From: Gerris lacustris
Taxonomy: Eukaryota > Arthropoda > Insecta > Hemiptera > Gerridae
Assembly (NCBI GenBank): GCA_951217055.1
Contig: OX578280.1
Location: 124,001-188,000 of the forward strand
Direction: 5' to 3'
Length of the DNA stretch: 64,000 bases
The position numbers and the translations under genes are program-made. Shown piece after piece: positions 14,319-26,489 of this stretch (positions are counted from its first letter, which is position 1; every line of letters begins with the position of its first letter). The notes beneath the pieces were generated by a model. It worked only from the letters and a program-made list of their open reading frames with translations, had not been told where the DNA came from and did not search any database.

Positions 14319-14897
14319 GGCGAGCGTAGCGAGCCTACAATAACTTTATTTAATAAGTATTTACTACAAATTCTGAATCAAACAGGCGAGCGTAGCGAGC
14401 CTTTTTTAATTTGATTAAATAGTTACTATATTTACTGTATAAACAGGCGAGCGTAGCGAGCCTACAATAACTTATATTCTAAATATTTACTTCAAATTCT
14501 GAATCAACAGGCGAGCGCAGCGAGCCTGCAATAAATTTATTTAATAAATAGTTACTACAAATTGTGAATCAAACAGGCGAGCGTAGCGAGCCTTCTTTAA
14601 TTTCATTAAATAATTACTATATTTACTGTATAAACAGGCGAGCGTAGCGAGCCTACAATAACTTATATTTAATAAATATTTACTTCAAATTTTAAATCAA
14701 CAGGCGAGCGCAGCGAGCCTGCAATAAATTTATTTAATAAATATTTACTACAAATTGTGAATCAAACAGGCGAGCGTAGCGAGCCTTCTTTAATTTCATT
14801 AAATAATAACTATATTTACTATATAAACAGGCGAGCGCAGCGAGCCTGCAATAACTTTAATTAATAAATATTTATTTATAGCGTAGCGAGCCTTCGT
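14319..14897 (+). repeat. minisatellite with GGCGAGCGTAGCGAGCC cores
   Basis: Ten copies of a 17-bp core (starts about 14319, 14385, 14446, 14510, 14575, 14637, 14703, 14769, 14830 and a partial one near 14881), separated by 44-50 bp of AT-rich sequence. The spacers fall into three related classes that recur in order, giving a higher-order period of about 190 bp. The core is nearly invariant, with T/C at one site. Confidence 0.9.
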
Positions 14898-16389
14898 TAA
14901 TATTATTAAATCAAGATACTGGACAAAATAATTTTAATGCTCGTTTCACGTTGAATAAGAATGTCAGGTTTTACTGGAATATTATTCTGATATCATTATT
15001 GAGAGCATAGTATGGCTGATATAAAAGCACCATTCTACGCGAATTCTTTATACACCGCATCACTAGTACTAAAAAATGTTATTTGTAAAAAATGTTCGTC
15101 TCATCGAATAGGTGATGATAGAATTTTTTCCCGTCCTGAAATTCCAATTTTAAATTTGAAGCTCACGTTTACGCGAGCATTGCGCGCGAACTCTTGGACG
15201 GACCACGCTGTCCAACGAACTTAGCCTGAGTATTAGTAAAAGGAAGATGTATACAAAATTTCAACTAAATCGGTCAACTTTTACTCAAGTTATCGTCGGA
15301 CACGTAAACGTTACACACAGACAGACAGACAGACAGACAGAGAAGATGCATATTTCGTTGAATGTAAGAACCTCGCTTACGCTCGCTTCAATTATATATA
15401 TTAACTTTATATATAAAAATATTTATTGACAATAATTTCATTTTAGTTTTTACAATATCAATCCCAATTTTTAACCGAAAACATTTTTTTTCAATTCGTT
15501 TTCGCGACCCGGCAAAATTTTTTTACGACCCGATGCCGGGTCGACCCAGACTTTGGGAAACGCTGATCTATATAATAATTGAAGCGAGCGTAGCGAGCTT
15601 TCTACATTCAACCAAATATGCTCCGTGTCTGTGTGTCTGTCTGAAACGTAGGACGATAACTTGAGTAAAAATTGACCGATTTCGATGAAATTTAGTACAC
15701 ACGTTCATTTTACCAATGCTCAGAACAAGTTCGTTGGAAAACGTTGTCTGCCCAAGCGTTCGCGCGCCACGCTCGCGTAAACGTGCGCTTTAAAATTAAA
15801 ATTGGAATTTTTGGACGGGAAAAAATCTAACATTATCTATTTGATGAGACGAACATTTTTTTCAAATAACATTTTTTAGTAACACCAACAGCGACACCGC
15901 TATGAATTAATAAAGATCGCTAAAACTATTAAAGCGGACCTAAACGTTTAAAATAGAGAAAACAACCTTTTTACCGATATCTTACGTACTAACGTAACTA
16001 TTTTAATAAAACCTCATAGACACCATCTAATGCACTATTGAAACAGGCATGCAAAATTTCAATTTGATACATGCAGTAGTTTGTTTGTAGCAAAGAGATA
16101 CATTTTATAATAATTGAAAAGGAGATGTGTGGTTAGAGGAATAGTAAGAATGCGGGGTGGTTCCCTTACTACTAGCCGCTGTACTACTACTATACATAAA
16201 TACATAATACATACCCATTATCTATCAACTCATCATGATTCATGATTATCTATTTTTTCAATATTCAATACATATTTATTACTATATGCTCGCTTCAATG
16301 ATAGAGCCACGCGATGCCTAGTAATACTTTTATTGTTATAAACATTTGTTCATACAATGGTTAAATGAATTACTTACTTATATAATTTT

Positions 16390-17990
16390 CATATAAATTA
16401 TTTAATTTACGCATACATTTCACAGCCGTGACCCTTATTATTAGGATATTCGTATACTCTGTGAATCGTTGTGAGTTATACGTTTTTAGTGCTGTAGTCA
16501 GTTGTCTACATACTTTCAACAGAGGGCTTTTCAACGAAGTTTTCAGTGACACTCGTAAGTCAATTCTGTCTTCTGTTAGTCGTCGAAATGAGTCCCAGTC
16601 AACTAGTCTGGAGGATGAAGTTCACTGAGTAGTAGCACAGCACTGTGATCTGAGGAGAGGTCGTGAAGGTTCATTACAGTAGGGTTTAGATGGGTTGTTA
16701 GAGAGGTAATGAAGAAATCCAGGAGGACAGGGAGTTTTTGAGGATCAGATGGTCAGTAGGTGCAATCAGGAGGTGTTTGGACTTGGTAATTAGAGGATAG
16801 AAGGGTGGGAAGAAGAGCAGTAGATCTCGAAGGATTTCTAGTTCTACAACCCCGTTGGAGAAGTTTGGCGTTGTAATCCCCACCTGCTATAAACCTAGGA
16901 CCAAACGAGCGGAAAAGGTAGGAAAAATCTTGGTGGGAAACGTGTTTACTAGGAGGTCAGTTGGTGAATGAGATTGTGAAATCAAGGGGAGCATCCATAA
17001 CTTTGAACACTGGCTCAAAGTTATGGATGCGGACTGAATGGATTCGGTGGGATCGGAAGGGAGAAGGAAGGGGAGAGTGTATTTCTAACTAATATTGCAC
17101 TACCCCTTTTTGCAATGTAATTTGGATGGTCCGTTGTGTACGTAATGTAGTCTCGTATGTGAAAGTGGGATCGTGTTGTGAAGTGTGTTTCTGTTATTAG
17201 TGCAATATCTTTTTTTTTTTATCATGAAGCAGGGTATCTAGTTCTTGTTTATGTTGGGTTGCACCAATAGCGTTCCAAAGAAGGATGGTTAAGGAATTAT
17301 GGTTCGGGGAATTTATTTCTGGGTAAAGGCAAGGATTATAGAGGCAAGGGAGGAAAATGTTTGAAGGATGGTTAGAAGGGGTTGAAAAATGGCTTTCAGG
17401 TCGGTAAGGAAGGCTTGAAGTGTAGGCGCTGGCGGGGGATTTATTTCGCCGGGCTATTAAGTACTTGTCTGGAGAGAGCGGTGTGATAGGTTAAGTCTAC
17501 ACTTACTATTAGTTGGAGGTGGAATGTAGGTTAGTAGGTGCCTTTGAGGAGGAGGATTTATAGTACCTGAAGATGTAGCAGCTGCGTAACTAAGTTTAGC
17601 GGAGTTTTAGCTGTAATAAGTTGCTGGGATGCGTAGGTGTAGGTAATGAAGGGAATTGTGAACTTGCTGAGTTGACGAGTCTCTGAACTCTGAAGTCCCA
17701 TCATAAGCTGTTAAGGAATGTTGATTGGTGTAGTTTTTTTCCAAGTATTGTGGTCATGGTAGTGATTAGATTACTAGTTTGTAATATTTTTAATAAACAA
17801 GGGACCCCCCTTGTAAGCCACCCGTCTTAATAGTATCAGCATCTTCTAGAACTTTGTCAGCCTGTAGAACGCCTTAAGGATATTGGGTGAGGAAACTTGG
17901 ACCTAGAATATTGTCAGTCGATTTAGACTGGGTTTGTGGCGGCGCTGGCGGGGGTTTATTTCGCCGGGGCGTGAATAGGCGGCTTTGCCG
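16390..17990 (-). pseudogene. degenerate LINE: ORF1 tail and endonuclease
   Basis: The minus strand encodes pieces of an APE-type endonuclease split over several frames: a start resembling LLWNAIGATQHKQEL, LITETHF (about 17180-17215), AILVRNTL, the catalytic-region motif GGDYNAK (16868-16888) and SDHSAVLL (about 16632-16655). Upstream, an ORF1 carboxyl tail rich in Leu/Ala precedes it. Stops, an expanded A-run near 17210-17220 and other frameshifts break it, and no reverse transcriptase follows. The order and motifs fit a Jockey-like or X-like LINE (family inference). A 30-bp stretch GGCGCTGGCGGGGG..TTTCGCCGG occurs twice, near 17429 and 17940. Confidence 0.65.
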
Positions 17991-18059
17991 CCCCCTCCAT
18001 TGACGTGTTTGAATCAACAGACTGAGTGAGGAAACGAGCTTCTATTCTTACTCGTTTTT

Positions 18060-18840
18060 TTGGTGTTATTTTCTTTTTTTGTTATTTTTATGGTTTCGAG
18101 GTCATTCTAGAAACATCTAGGACATCTAGGTCGCATCTTAAAGTAAATCTCCCGACCCATTAAAACTATAGACTTGAAATTTACTATACAAGTTAAACTT
18201 TTTTGCCCAAAAACCGAAAAACTATTGTGGACTTAAACACTCCAAATTTCTGCGATCTGCGATCAATTGCGAATAGATCGCAATATTTCATATTTTTTTG
18301 TAATTTTTAAGTTGGGTATCATTTCAAAGGTATTGAAATGTAGATTACAAATATATATCGCGTTTCCAAAATGGCGGCCATTTTACCCCTGAAAAAATTA
18401 AAACAAACACAATACCCCTCTTGCACTACCCCATTAGGATAGGTCCTAAAAATAAGGCAAAAATATATAAATATACATCTTTGTGGTCCAATGATATTTC
18501 CGGGAGGTGATACAAAAAAGTCAAATTATAGAAATTTTAGGGGGCCTTAACTTCGGAGCCTCAAAATGTTTATTATTTGAAAATTCGAAGTTGGGTACCA
18601 TTTTAAAGGTATTTCAATTTGGTTCACAAAATGATATCGTGTTTCTAAAATGGCGGCCAGTGTACCCCTAAAAGTACCTAATTGGTGCATAACGAAGATA
18701 CTAAAGGATAATATATGCACACCTTGCATCTTAAAAGTGAAACTTTTTATACATTTGTTCGTTTAAAAAAAATAAAAAATAATAATAATGTATATATAAA
18801 TTCTTATGACCCAAGAAACCCTTTTAGTAAGTTGCTGGCA
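18060..18840. repeat. repeat with GGCGGCCATTTT boxes
   Basis: Contains two copies of a unit with TTTCAAAGGTATTGAAATG / AAAATGGCGGCC and a TGCGATCTGCGATC..GCGAATAGATCGC segment. A diverged reverse copy lies at 61020-61660. Noncoding. Confidence 0.55.
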
Positions 18841-18859
18841 AGTACTTGACGGGATTTTT

Positions 18860-20715
18860 AGGGTCCGTAGGCAAAACCAAGGGCCCTTATATATTTTCCT
18901 GCGTGTGTCTGTCCGTCCGTCCTGTCGCATGCTCTCACGGCTACACCTTTCTTCCGATCAATTTGAAATTTGGCATGTTTGTGTCTTGTACCTGCCCACA
19001 TATTTTAAAAATATAGCGACTTAAAAAAAATATTTTTCAAAAAAATTAGGGTAAAAAAACTTAAGGGTTAAAAATTTTACATTTTTTTTCGACACCGTGA
19101 GGGGTATTATATGAAAGGGTACGTCGAGCTGATTACAAAAATATATAATTCTTTGGTTATAACTTTGATAGGGCGAGCGTAAGCGAGTTTGAAGCGGGTG
19201 TGAAACGTGTCCCCCCCCCCCCCCCTCTATCTCGCTTATGTGAAGTGCAAAAAATCTGAAAAAATTCCTGAACATTCTTCGACCAAAATCAAAGATACCA
19301 CTTTTTGTAAATTTCGAAAAAAATATTATTTTATTTATTATTGACAAAATACGCTTTTTTACTTTCTCATATAAAGAGAAAGTATTGTGATGGCGCGAAA
19401 ATTCGATTTTGAGATTTTGATGGATTTACACGTTTTGAGGTCCCCTGAGTCCAAAAAAGTGGTTTTTAAAAAATGTCTGTCAGTCGTCTGTCGTCTGTCG
19501 TCTGTCGTCTGTGCAGACGCCTGGAGCCTAAACTACTGGGCCGATTTTGACGAAATTTGGCATACATGTTCAGAAAAATCATACCCCGAGGCAAAATCGA
19601 GAAATGAATTTTAGCTCTAAATTTGGGGGCGCTACCCCCCAAAAACTCTGAAAAAACGTGAAAAAAAAATATTTCTCGAAAACGGTTTCGACGATTTTGA
19701 TTAAAAAATTCTAAAATGTAGTCCATTTAAATACAAATCTAACGATATAAGCCGTTTTCCCGGGAAAAATCTAGTTCCTGAGAAAATAGCTTAAAACGCG
19801 GATGGAGAGAGCCCGGGTTCGATTCCCCGCGCAGGGGAAGTTATTTTTATGATAAATATTCATGAAATGTTCAATAATAATTAAATGTACATACGAAAAT
19901 TAATAAATGGAGGTAAACTGAGCAAAGAAATTATAAACTTGTATATGAGAAAGTTTGTCTGAGTTGTCTCGGACCGATTTTTACTTTCTCATATAAAGAG
20001 AAAGTATTGTGATGGCGCGAAAATTCGATTTTGAGATTTTGATGGATTTACACGTTTTGAGGTCCCCTGAGTCCAAAAATGTGGTTTTTAAAAAATGTCT
20101 GTCTGTCGTCTGTCTGTCGTCTGTCTGTCGTCTGTGCAGACGCCTGGAGCCCAAACTACTGGGCCGATTTTGACGAAATTTGGCATGCATGTTCAGAAAA
20201 ATCATACCCCGAGGCGAAATCGAGAAATTAATTTTAGCTCTAAATTTGGGGGCGCTACCCCCCAAAAACTCTGAAAAAACATGAAAAAAAATTATTTTTC
20301 GAAAACGGTTCCGACGATTTTGATTAAAAAATTCTAAAATGTAGTCCATTTGAATACGAATCCAACGATATAAGCCGTTTTCCCGGGAAAAATCTAGTTC
20401 CTGAGATATTAGCTTAAAACGCGGACGGAGAGAGCCCGGGTTCGATTCCCCGACCAGGAGAAGTTATTTTTATGATAAATTTTGATGAAATGTTCAATAA
20501 TATTTAAATGTTCATTTGAAAACTAATAAATGGAAACACTGGGCTAAGTAATTATAAACTCATATATGAGAAAGTTTGTCTGAGTTGTCTCGGACCGATT
20601 TTTTATAATTATGGTCTTTTCGATGTATTTATATTGTTGTAGTCCGGTTCAGTGGCAAAAAAAAAATACTTTATCGGAAGTATGTTTATGTGTTTTGAGA
20701 ATATCAGACCATAGA
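18860..20715 (+). repeat. repeat family R copy 1 (host of the 620-bp dimer)
   Basis: Starts at TTTAGGGTCCGTAGGCAAAA and includes a C18 run near 19210 and GGTCGTTTCGATG-like sequence, ending in CCGGTTCAGTGGCAAAA and TACTTTATC. The same sequence without the insertion at 19357-20602 is found at 38195-38737, continuing at 59446-59480. Comparing the two copies dates the inserted dimer as younger than family R. Confidence 0.75.
19357..20602 (+). mobile_element. tandem dimer of a 620-bp unit with a Pol III B-box-like site
   Basis: Two direct copies (about 19361-19979 and 19981-20601). Each starts ACTTTCTC-ATATAAA-GAGAAAGT, a terminal hairpin, and ends GTTGTCTCGGACCGATTTTT. Each carries GGTTCGATTCC (19816-19826 and 20439-20449), a perfect tRNA-type B box, about 30 nt after TAGCTTAAAACGCGG, a possible A box. 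The insertion in a T-run of repeat R is shown by the empty site at about 38670. This could be a tRNA-related SINE or a rolling-circle element; unresolved. Confidence 0.65.
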
Positions 20716-22315
20716 AGACGCAGCACGAAGATACAAAGTTGTATACGACAGTGAATAACATTTATTTTTTAAACAATAGGAAATATAAATTAAATAACAA
20801 CAAACCTATTAACCTTGTTGCGTTGCGTGATTGCTAATTTTGAAAATGTTTTTAAATTTAAACATATATTATATATATATATATCTCCTAGTTGGGGTAT
20901 GTAACAGTTTTCATCTTCGTTTTAGTATTTCGTCTTTAAAGCTTTAATCTGTAATCAGCAAATGTTAATACGCCTTTTGCTAATACAGCTATAAAATAGA
21001 TATGGTTATATTCTAGAACTGTCCTATTCAATGTTTTAATATAGTTTTATCAGTTTTAAACCAAGTTGAACGTTGTACCAATGGTGGTGCCGAAGTTTCT
21101 GAAGGTATTTGCAGCTTTTCAAAGTGCTAATAGAGCAATTATGAAGGAACGAGGACTCCTAGATTCAGAACAGTTGTTTGAGAACTCTAACTAAAATTGC
21201 ACCAGTAAATCTTACTAGGTTTTGAGAGAATTTAAATTGTTTAAATTCTTCCCACACTGATAAGATGCTTGTTCGGTAATACTCGCATTATTATAGTATC
21301 CCAACCGGAAATCTTATGAATGTCTAAATCAAGTTTAAACATATATGTTTAAACAATGTATGATAAACTTATAATTTGAATAATTATTAACTTCTCATAG
21401 CAACTAATAGCTTTCTTATTACATTAAACATTTCTTAACTCATAATAAATAGTCGCTTTAAGATTATTTTTTTATCGACTTTAATATTTTCCTTAAACAT
21501 TTATAAAGCTTTATTGCAACCTCAATCAAATTTAATACGAATATGACAACATATTGAGCACATAAAATAGATCAAATGAAAATTGACATACATGATATAA
21601 CGTAGCATGTTCCACATTTCAGATCCTTTGAAAGTCTCGAGATTATGTAAAGATAAAATATAATAGTTTTAAGAAATGTCGTAATAAAAGGATCACTATG
21701 ACAAGTAAAAGAAGATTGTATGTCGTTGGGTTGGAGATTCAAGTGAAAAAGTAGAGAATATAGTCGTAATATGCACTGTCTATTGGTTTCCACAGAGGTA
21801 AGGCTCTAGAGTTCATTCCTACTTCAGGCTTTCATTTGTACCAGAGCAAACCGTCTTCATTCTCGTAAAAGCAAAAGCAACTCTTATCATTTCTCTAAGC
21901 CTTTCTGTAAGAATCATTTCGTTTCTTTGTTGTGTGCATTGCTCTGAAGTATGTTCCATCTTGGGATATATCGATGTTTGGTATGGATTATGAAAGTAAT
22001 ATTCATTTCATACGAGTAAAGGTTAGCATATCTTGGGTCTCTCACAGACATTTATCAATGTCTAAAGGTAAACTTAAAACAAAATTAGAATAGTGGGGGG
22101 GGGGGGATTCGTGTGGTGAACGGGACACTCGTTAGGAACGAAGTTTCTTACGCTTTTCTTTAAATATAAATTATAAAATCACACTGCTACGAATACGATG
22201 TTATCTACTTATACATGACGGAGTTAGAAAAGAGACAAAATTAAATAACTAACAATTGGTTCTTGTGGTAGTTATTGTAGTCTATTGTAGTTTCGAAGAT
22301 ACATTTAATTATTAT
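20716..22315. other. no recognisable gene
   Basis: AT-rich with short AT and G runs (G11 near 22096). No open frame resembles a known protein, and I see no clear repeat boundary. Confidence 0.5.
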
Positions 22316-22319
22316 ATTG

Positions 22320-22815
22320 AACATTTTATCAAACTGTATCATAAAAATAACTTATCCTCGGCGGGAAATCGAACCCGGCCGCTCTCTGTTCTCGTTTAAA
22401 GCTATTTTCTCAGGAACTAGATTTTTTCCCGGGAAAACGCCTTATATCGTGTTAGATTCGTATTTAAATGGACTACATTTTAGAATTTTTTAATCAAAAT
22501 CGTCGGAACCGTTTACGAGTAATAATTATTTTTCTGAGTTTTAGGGCTTTAGCACCCCCAAATTTGGAGCTAAAATTAATTTCTCGATTTTGCCATGTGT
22601 ATGATTTATCTGAACATGTACGAGTATGCCAAATTTCGTCAAAATCGGCCGAGTAGTTCAGGCTCCAGGAGTCTGCACAAACAGACGACAGACAGACATT
22701 TTTTTAGAAACTTCTTTTTTGGTCTCAGGGGACCTCAAAACGTGTAAATAAAAATCTCAAAATGGAATTTTCGCGGCATCACAATACTTTCTCTTTGTAT
22801 GAGAAAGTAAAAACA
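22320..22815 (-). repeat. diverged copy of the 620-bp unit
   Basis: Reverse orientation. It begins at 22812 with TACTTTCTCATAC..GAGAAAGT, includes the GTCTGTCGTCTG run and GAAATCGAACCCGG (B-box complement) near 22365-22377, and ends near 22330. Visibly older than the dimer at 19.4 kb. Confidence 0.75.
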
Positions 22816-23296
22816 CAGAAACAATAAATAAAGAAATTGACTGAGGATGACTTTGTGAGGGATTGAAACGTCTCAAATCAAATGAATTAGTTTGTATCAT
22901 TTAAACCTAAAATTGCCAATCATACTTGCTAATTATTCAACTGAAAAGGTGTCAATTCCAACTTACTATATATATAACGTACCGTAAGAAGAGACTGAGA
23001 CGGGAATATGTCCGACTTCCCACCTTACTCAATCCCCTCTACAACTCCACAGCCTAAGATACTAGCTCACTTTCTTACCTTTGCACTGTTTGTTTACTTT
23101 AACATTTATAAACTGCGAATTATAACTGTATAATTAACCCACCTGGATACAATACCCCCACAACCTCCTACGACATTACCAGATCTTACAAGTACCATGT
23201 ACTATACAAGTACCTGACATATATCTACCTGGCCACTCGATGGGCAAAGGCTGGTCGTAGGCCAGCCAAGACCGGCGAGTATTGTTGTATATAAGG
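22816..23296. other. no recognisable gene
   Basis: Intermediate-GC unique-looking sequence with no coding signal, ending at the hAT target duplication. Confidence 0.5.
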
Positions 23297-23304
23297 CTTT
23301 ACAT

Positions 23305-24483
23305 CACATGTGGGCAACCCCCGGCCCGCGGGCCAGATCCGGCCCTTGGCATGTTTTGATCCGGCCCGTGGACGTGCAGAGTTTCTATCGTACCAAAAGG
23401 CTGACTTTTATCGTAGTTTCTTTTTTTTAATGCCTAGTGAGTTTTAGAATAAAACTAGACAAAAAACATCTCTAGAATTTTTTGAAGAACACGTTTTTTG
23501 CTAATACAATTTAGTCCACTCCAACTGGATCTTTTTTTACTTTTGAACACATTTTCGAAATTAGAGTTAAATTACCTATAAAACTAGAGCACTTTCATTT
23601 TTGGAAACCAATAACAAAACACCAAAATAACAGTTCAAACGTTCAAAAATTAGAAAAATTTAAACTTCTGGAATACTTGAAATGCTCACTCACTATTTTC
23701 CTAAAAAAAAACTCTTGGAAGCTGTCAAATCTCACAAAAACTTCATCATTCAATACCCTTTCGAACGGTATAATCAACATTGCGATTCCATATCGATTTC
23801 ATGGAGAAATTCAAGTTCGAATGCAAAAACAAAACGTCACCTACAATACTTGTAGTAGGTACGGTACCTACCAAAATGCTTGGGTGGAACGAGAAAAATC
23901 CACAACAATTTTTCAAATGGGAATTAAATACATAAAACATTTCAATATAAAACCATTTTTGGTTAAGAAAAATTAGATATATCTATAATAATATTACGAT
24001 AATGTATCAATGTATCGCTTGTGTTTTTCTTTAAATTTATATAGTATTTCTATAATGTGACTCACTTTTTTTTATTCAATTTTTTTAATTCATATACTTA
24101 CTACTCGAAATTCCAACTTTGTTTTATTTTAATAAATCCCAATCATAAAATCATTGAAAACAATGGCAATGAACGTTAACACGAAGGTTAAGGATCTCAC
24201 AGGAGAATTTTCCACTATTTTTAAAAATACTTATTCGTATTTCGAGTTTCCTTTAAAAACCAGGTCATTTTAAAACTCTCATGACAATATCTTCATCATT
24301 AAATATCTTATACCCAATTATGATATTCACCATTCATGCTTATTCAATATCTGGCGCAAAGACCTCCCCCCTCACCCCCCCCCCCCCCCCCCCAGGATTT
24401 TTGAATAGATATTTTGATCCGGCTCGCGACTCGGAGGAACCGTGACAATCCGGCTCCAGACGAGAAAAGGTTGCCCATGCCTG
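23305..24483. mobile_element. nonautonomous hAT element
   Basis: Flanked by the 8-bp direct repeat CTTTACAT (23297-23304 and 24484-24491), the length expected for hAT. The termini CACATGTGGGCAACC and, inverted, CAGGCATGGGCAACC match at 11 of 15 bases. Next to them lie the GGCCCGCGGGCC and ATCCGGC stretches typical of hAT ends of the GGCAACC type. The 1179-bp interior has a C17 run near 24377. A 99-codon frame at 23677-23976 has no transposase motif. Confidence 0.8.
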
Positions 24484-24491
24484 CTTTACAT

Positions 24492-25780
24492 GGAAGGCTT
24501 AAGCCCATCACAGGCTATTGCGCCGTAAAGTAATAAGTTATATTCAAAATTTCATTTGATCAAAACTGTATAGTTTCAATTTACTATATAAGGTCCAATG
24601 CATTTACTAAATATCCTGAATAAAGCTATATACAAGTAGGTAGGGCTGCGGTAATTTGGTGCAAGGATGCAATAAAAGTATATCAGGGGTCCTTTATCCT
24701 TCCTGAAAGTAGGGACGATAGGACGTGGCTTGGAGCTCACTTCGACCAAGTAAACCCATTAAGGACTTTACCTCAAGCACTTTACTGCCGCTCTTTCAAC
24801 AATGCCTCCTTACATTTTTACCACACCATCTTTACCCAGAGAGTAAGAACATTAAAGCGGAACTATACAGGTCATTACTCTTGTCTCGTATCTTCTCAAG
24901 AGATTCTTAAGTGAAGCTAAGACTTATGTGTAAAATACAATTTAACTGTAGCAATTGCTTTACAACAGAGAAATTTTTGAATTGTCTTTATGGACCATGG
25001 TTTAAAGCGCACGAGACGTATGAAACTACGACAAAGAAAAAATTTGTTTCACCTTGTCGTTACTACTGATAAAAAAAACATTGTGGCCCCACGGGGGATC
25101 GAACTAGAGACCCCCAAGGTCGAAAAAAAATCATAATTATGCGAGGGGTATGCTTAATCATCTACGAAACCCTAAATAGTACTTGGATGGAAGTACTTCC
25201 CTGTGATTTTTTAAACTTAATTTCTAGACTATTTTAGCCGAAAAAGCTAACTATACGTAAACATTACGTACAGTTTTAGTAGAATATGAATCACCGAAAA
25301 TTTGAAGCCACACAATACACTTATAATTTAGCAGAGCTTCGTCTACAGTCTAGAAGACCCTCGTGTTCTAGTATATTATGTTCTAGTAGGTCACCAAATT
25401 AGTATATACTCACTCCAGTCTTGCCCGATACGTCAGAGAGATTTAAAAAATAAGTTATAATAAGTCACTGTTAGGCCGTTTGAGTGTAAAACTTACAACC
25501 TAACTTCGGACCTAACGGTAAAAGAAAAGAAAACTGGTATGAGAAGGGGTAAAGAAAAATAATAAATCAAGAAGCCACAATTACCGAAATCAAATTAATA
25601 AATTCTTATATTTATAATGTAAAATAAATAAATAAATAAAAATAAATGAAAGTATTAGTAAATAAACTATCAAATAAGTAAGTATTCAAGAAATTAAAGA
25701 AGTTAATTTTATAGAAAAGTTATAAAGAAGATATAAAAATAGCTTTTAAGTTATGTTATAATAAGTTTGAGATTATAAAG
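24492..25780. other. no gene; weak tRNA-like remnant at 25083-25175
   Basis: Mostly unstructured. On the minus strand the sequence around 25083-25120 reads AGTTCGATCCCCC, close to a tRNA T-arm/B box, but no acceptable cloverleaf can be drawn from the rest, so I do not call a tRNA gene. Confidence 0.35.
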
Positions 25781-25784
25781 AAAA

Positions 25785-26102
25785 AAAATATTTTTCGAAA
25801 ACGGTTCCAAAAAATTCCAAAAATGTTAAAAATTCTAAAATGTAGTCCATTCAAATACAAAACTAACGATATAAGCCGTTTTCCCGGGAAAAATCTAGTT
25901 CCTGAGAAAATAGCTTAAAACGCGGACGGAGAGAGCCCGGGTTCGATTCCCCACGCAGTGGAAGTTATTTTTATGATAAATATTCATGAAATGTTCAATA
26001 ATAATTAAATGTACACACAAAACTAATAAATGGGAAACACGGGGTAAGTATTTATGATCTTTTATATGAGAAAGTTTGTCTGAGTTGTCTCGGACAGATT
26101 TT
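25785..26102 (+). repeat. 3' half of the 620-bp unit
   Basis: Matches the second half of the unit: TTTTCGAAAACGGTTCC, TTTTCCCGGGAAAAATCTAG, the B-box-like GGTTCGATTCC at 25940-25950 and the end GTTGTCTCGGAC. The 5' half is absent. Confidence 0.8.
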
Positions 26103-26105
26103 TTT

Positions 26106-26326
26106 ATTTGAAGGGCTAGGTATATGAATTATACTTTTTATATGTTCTGAGTAAATTTTGGTTCCATTCGAGGTAAACATATGTCCTAAGTATGATATTT
26201 CTTTTACGCCAAATTTACATTTCTTCATATTGAATTTTATATTATTTTCTTTAGCAAGTTGAAGAACTTTTTCTAATACTTTGTTATGCTCTTGTATGTT
26301 TTTTCCATGGATAATCAAATTATCAA
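26106..26326 (-). pseudogene. Ty3/Gypsy reverse transcriptase fragment
   Basis: Minus-strand peptide with DNLIIHGKNIQEHNKVLEKV, then FNMKKCKF and YLGHMFTSNG. This is the familiar stretch just after the RT catalytic box in Ty3/Gypsy pol (HxxHL.VL.....KC.F....YLGH). Only about 73 codons survive. Both sides end abruptly in other repeats: the 620-bp unit on the left, family Z on the right after AT-rich DNA. No LTR is seen. Confidence 0.8.
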
Positions 26327-26489
26327 TGTACTATTAATGTACTGTTTATTGTTATGTGTAACTGTGTTAATTAATGGGAAGAATGTTACGTGACAACATA
26401 CCGACTTTAGACATATTATATAATAAATATATGTAAATATTTTATTTTGTTGCTTAAATAATATTTGATTATAATTTGTCACAGAGTTT

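Larger units (their letters stand above)
13181..16326. mobile_element. fold-back element of family Y
   Basis: The two ends are inverted copies: GCATCGCGTGGCTCTATCAT at 13187 and its reverse complement at 16295-16316, followed by CTAG|T at the right end. Internal matter is also partly inverted (13440-13620 against 15890-16080; 15150-15310 against 15640-15800). It carries two minisatellites. No transposase or Rep. Another copy starts at 63866. A Helitron-like CTAG end is suggestive, but a strong 3' hairpin is not obvious. Confidence 0.6.

Noticed and set aside
14319..14897. CRISPR array
   Set aside because: Regular 17-bp cores and 45-bp spacers look like one, but the spacers are related in three cycling classes, the core is short, no cas genes exist and the context is eukaryotic TE DNA.
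23677..23976. hAT transposase exon
   Set aside because: The 99-codon frame has no RNase H or dimerisation motif, and the element is only 1.2 kb.
25083..25175. tRNA gene on the minus strand
   Set aside because: A T-arm-like AGTTCGATCCCCC exists, but D-arm, anticodon stem and acceptor pairing cannot be formed convincingly.
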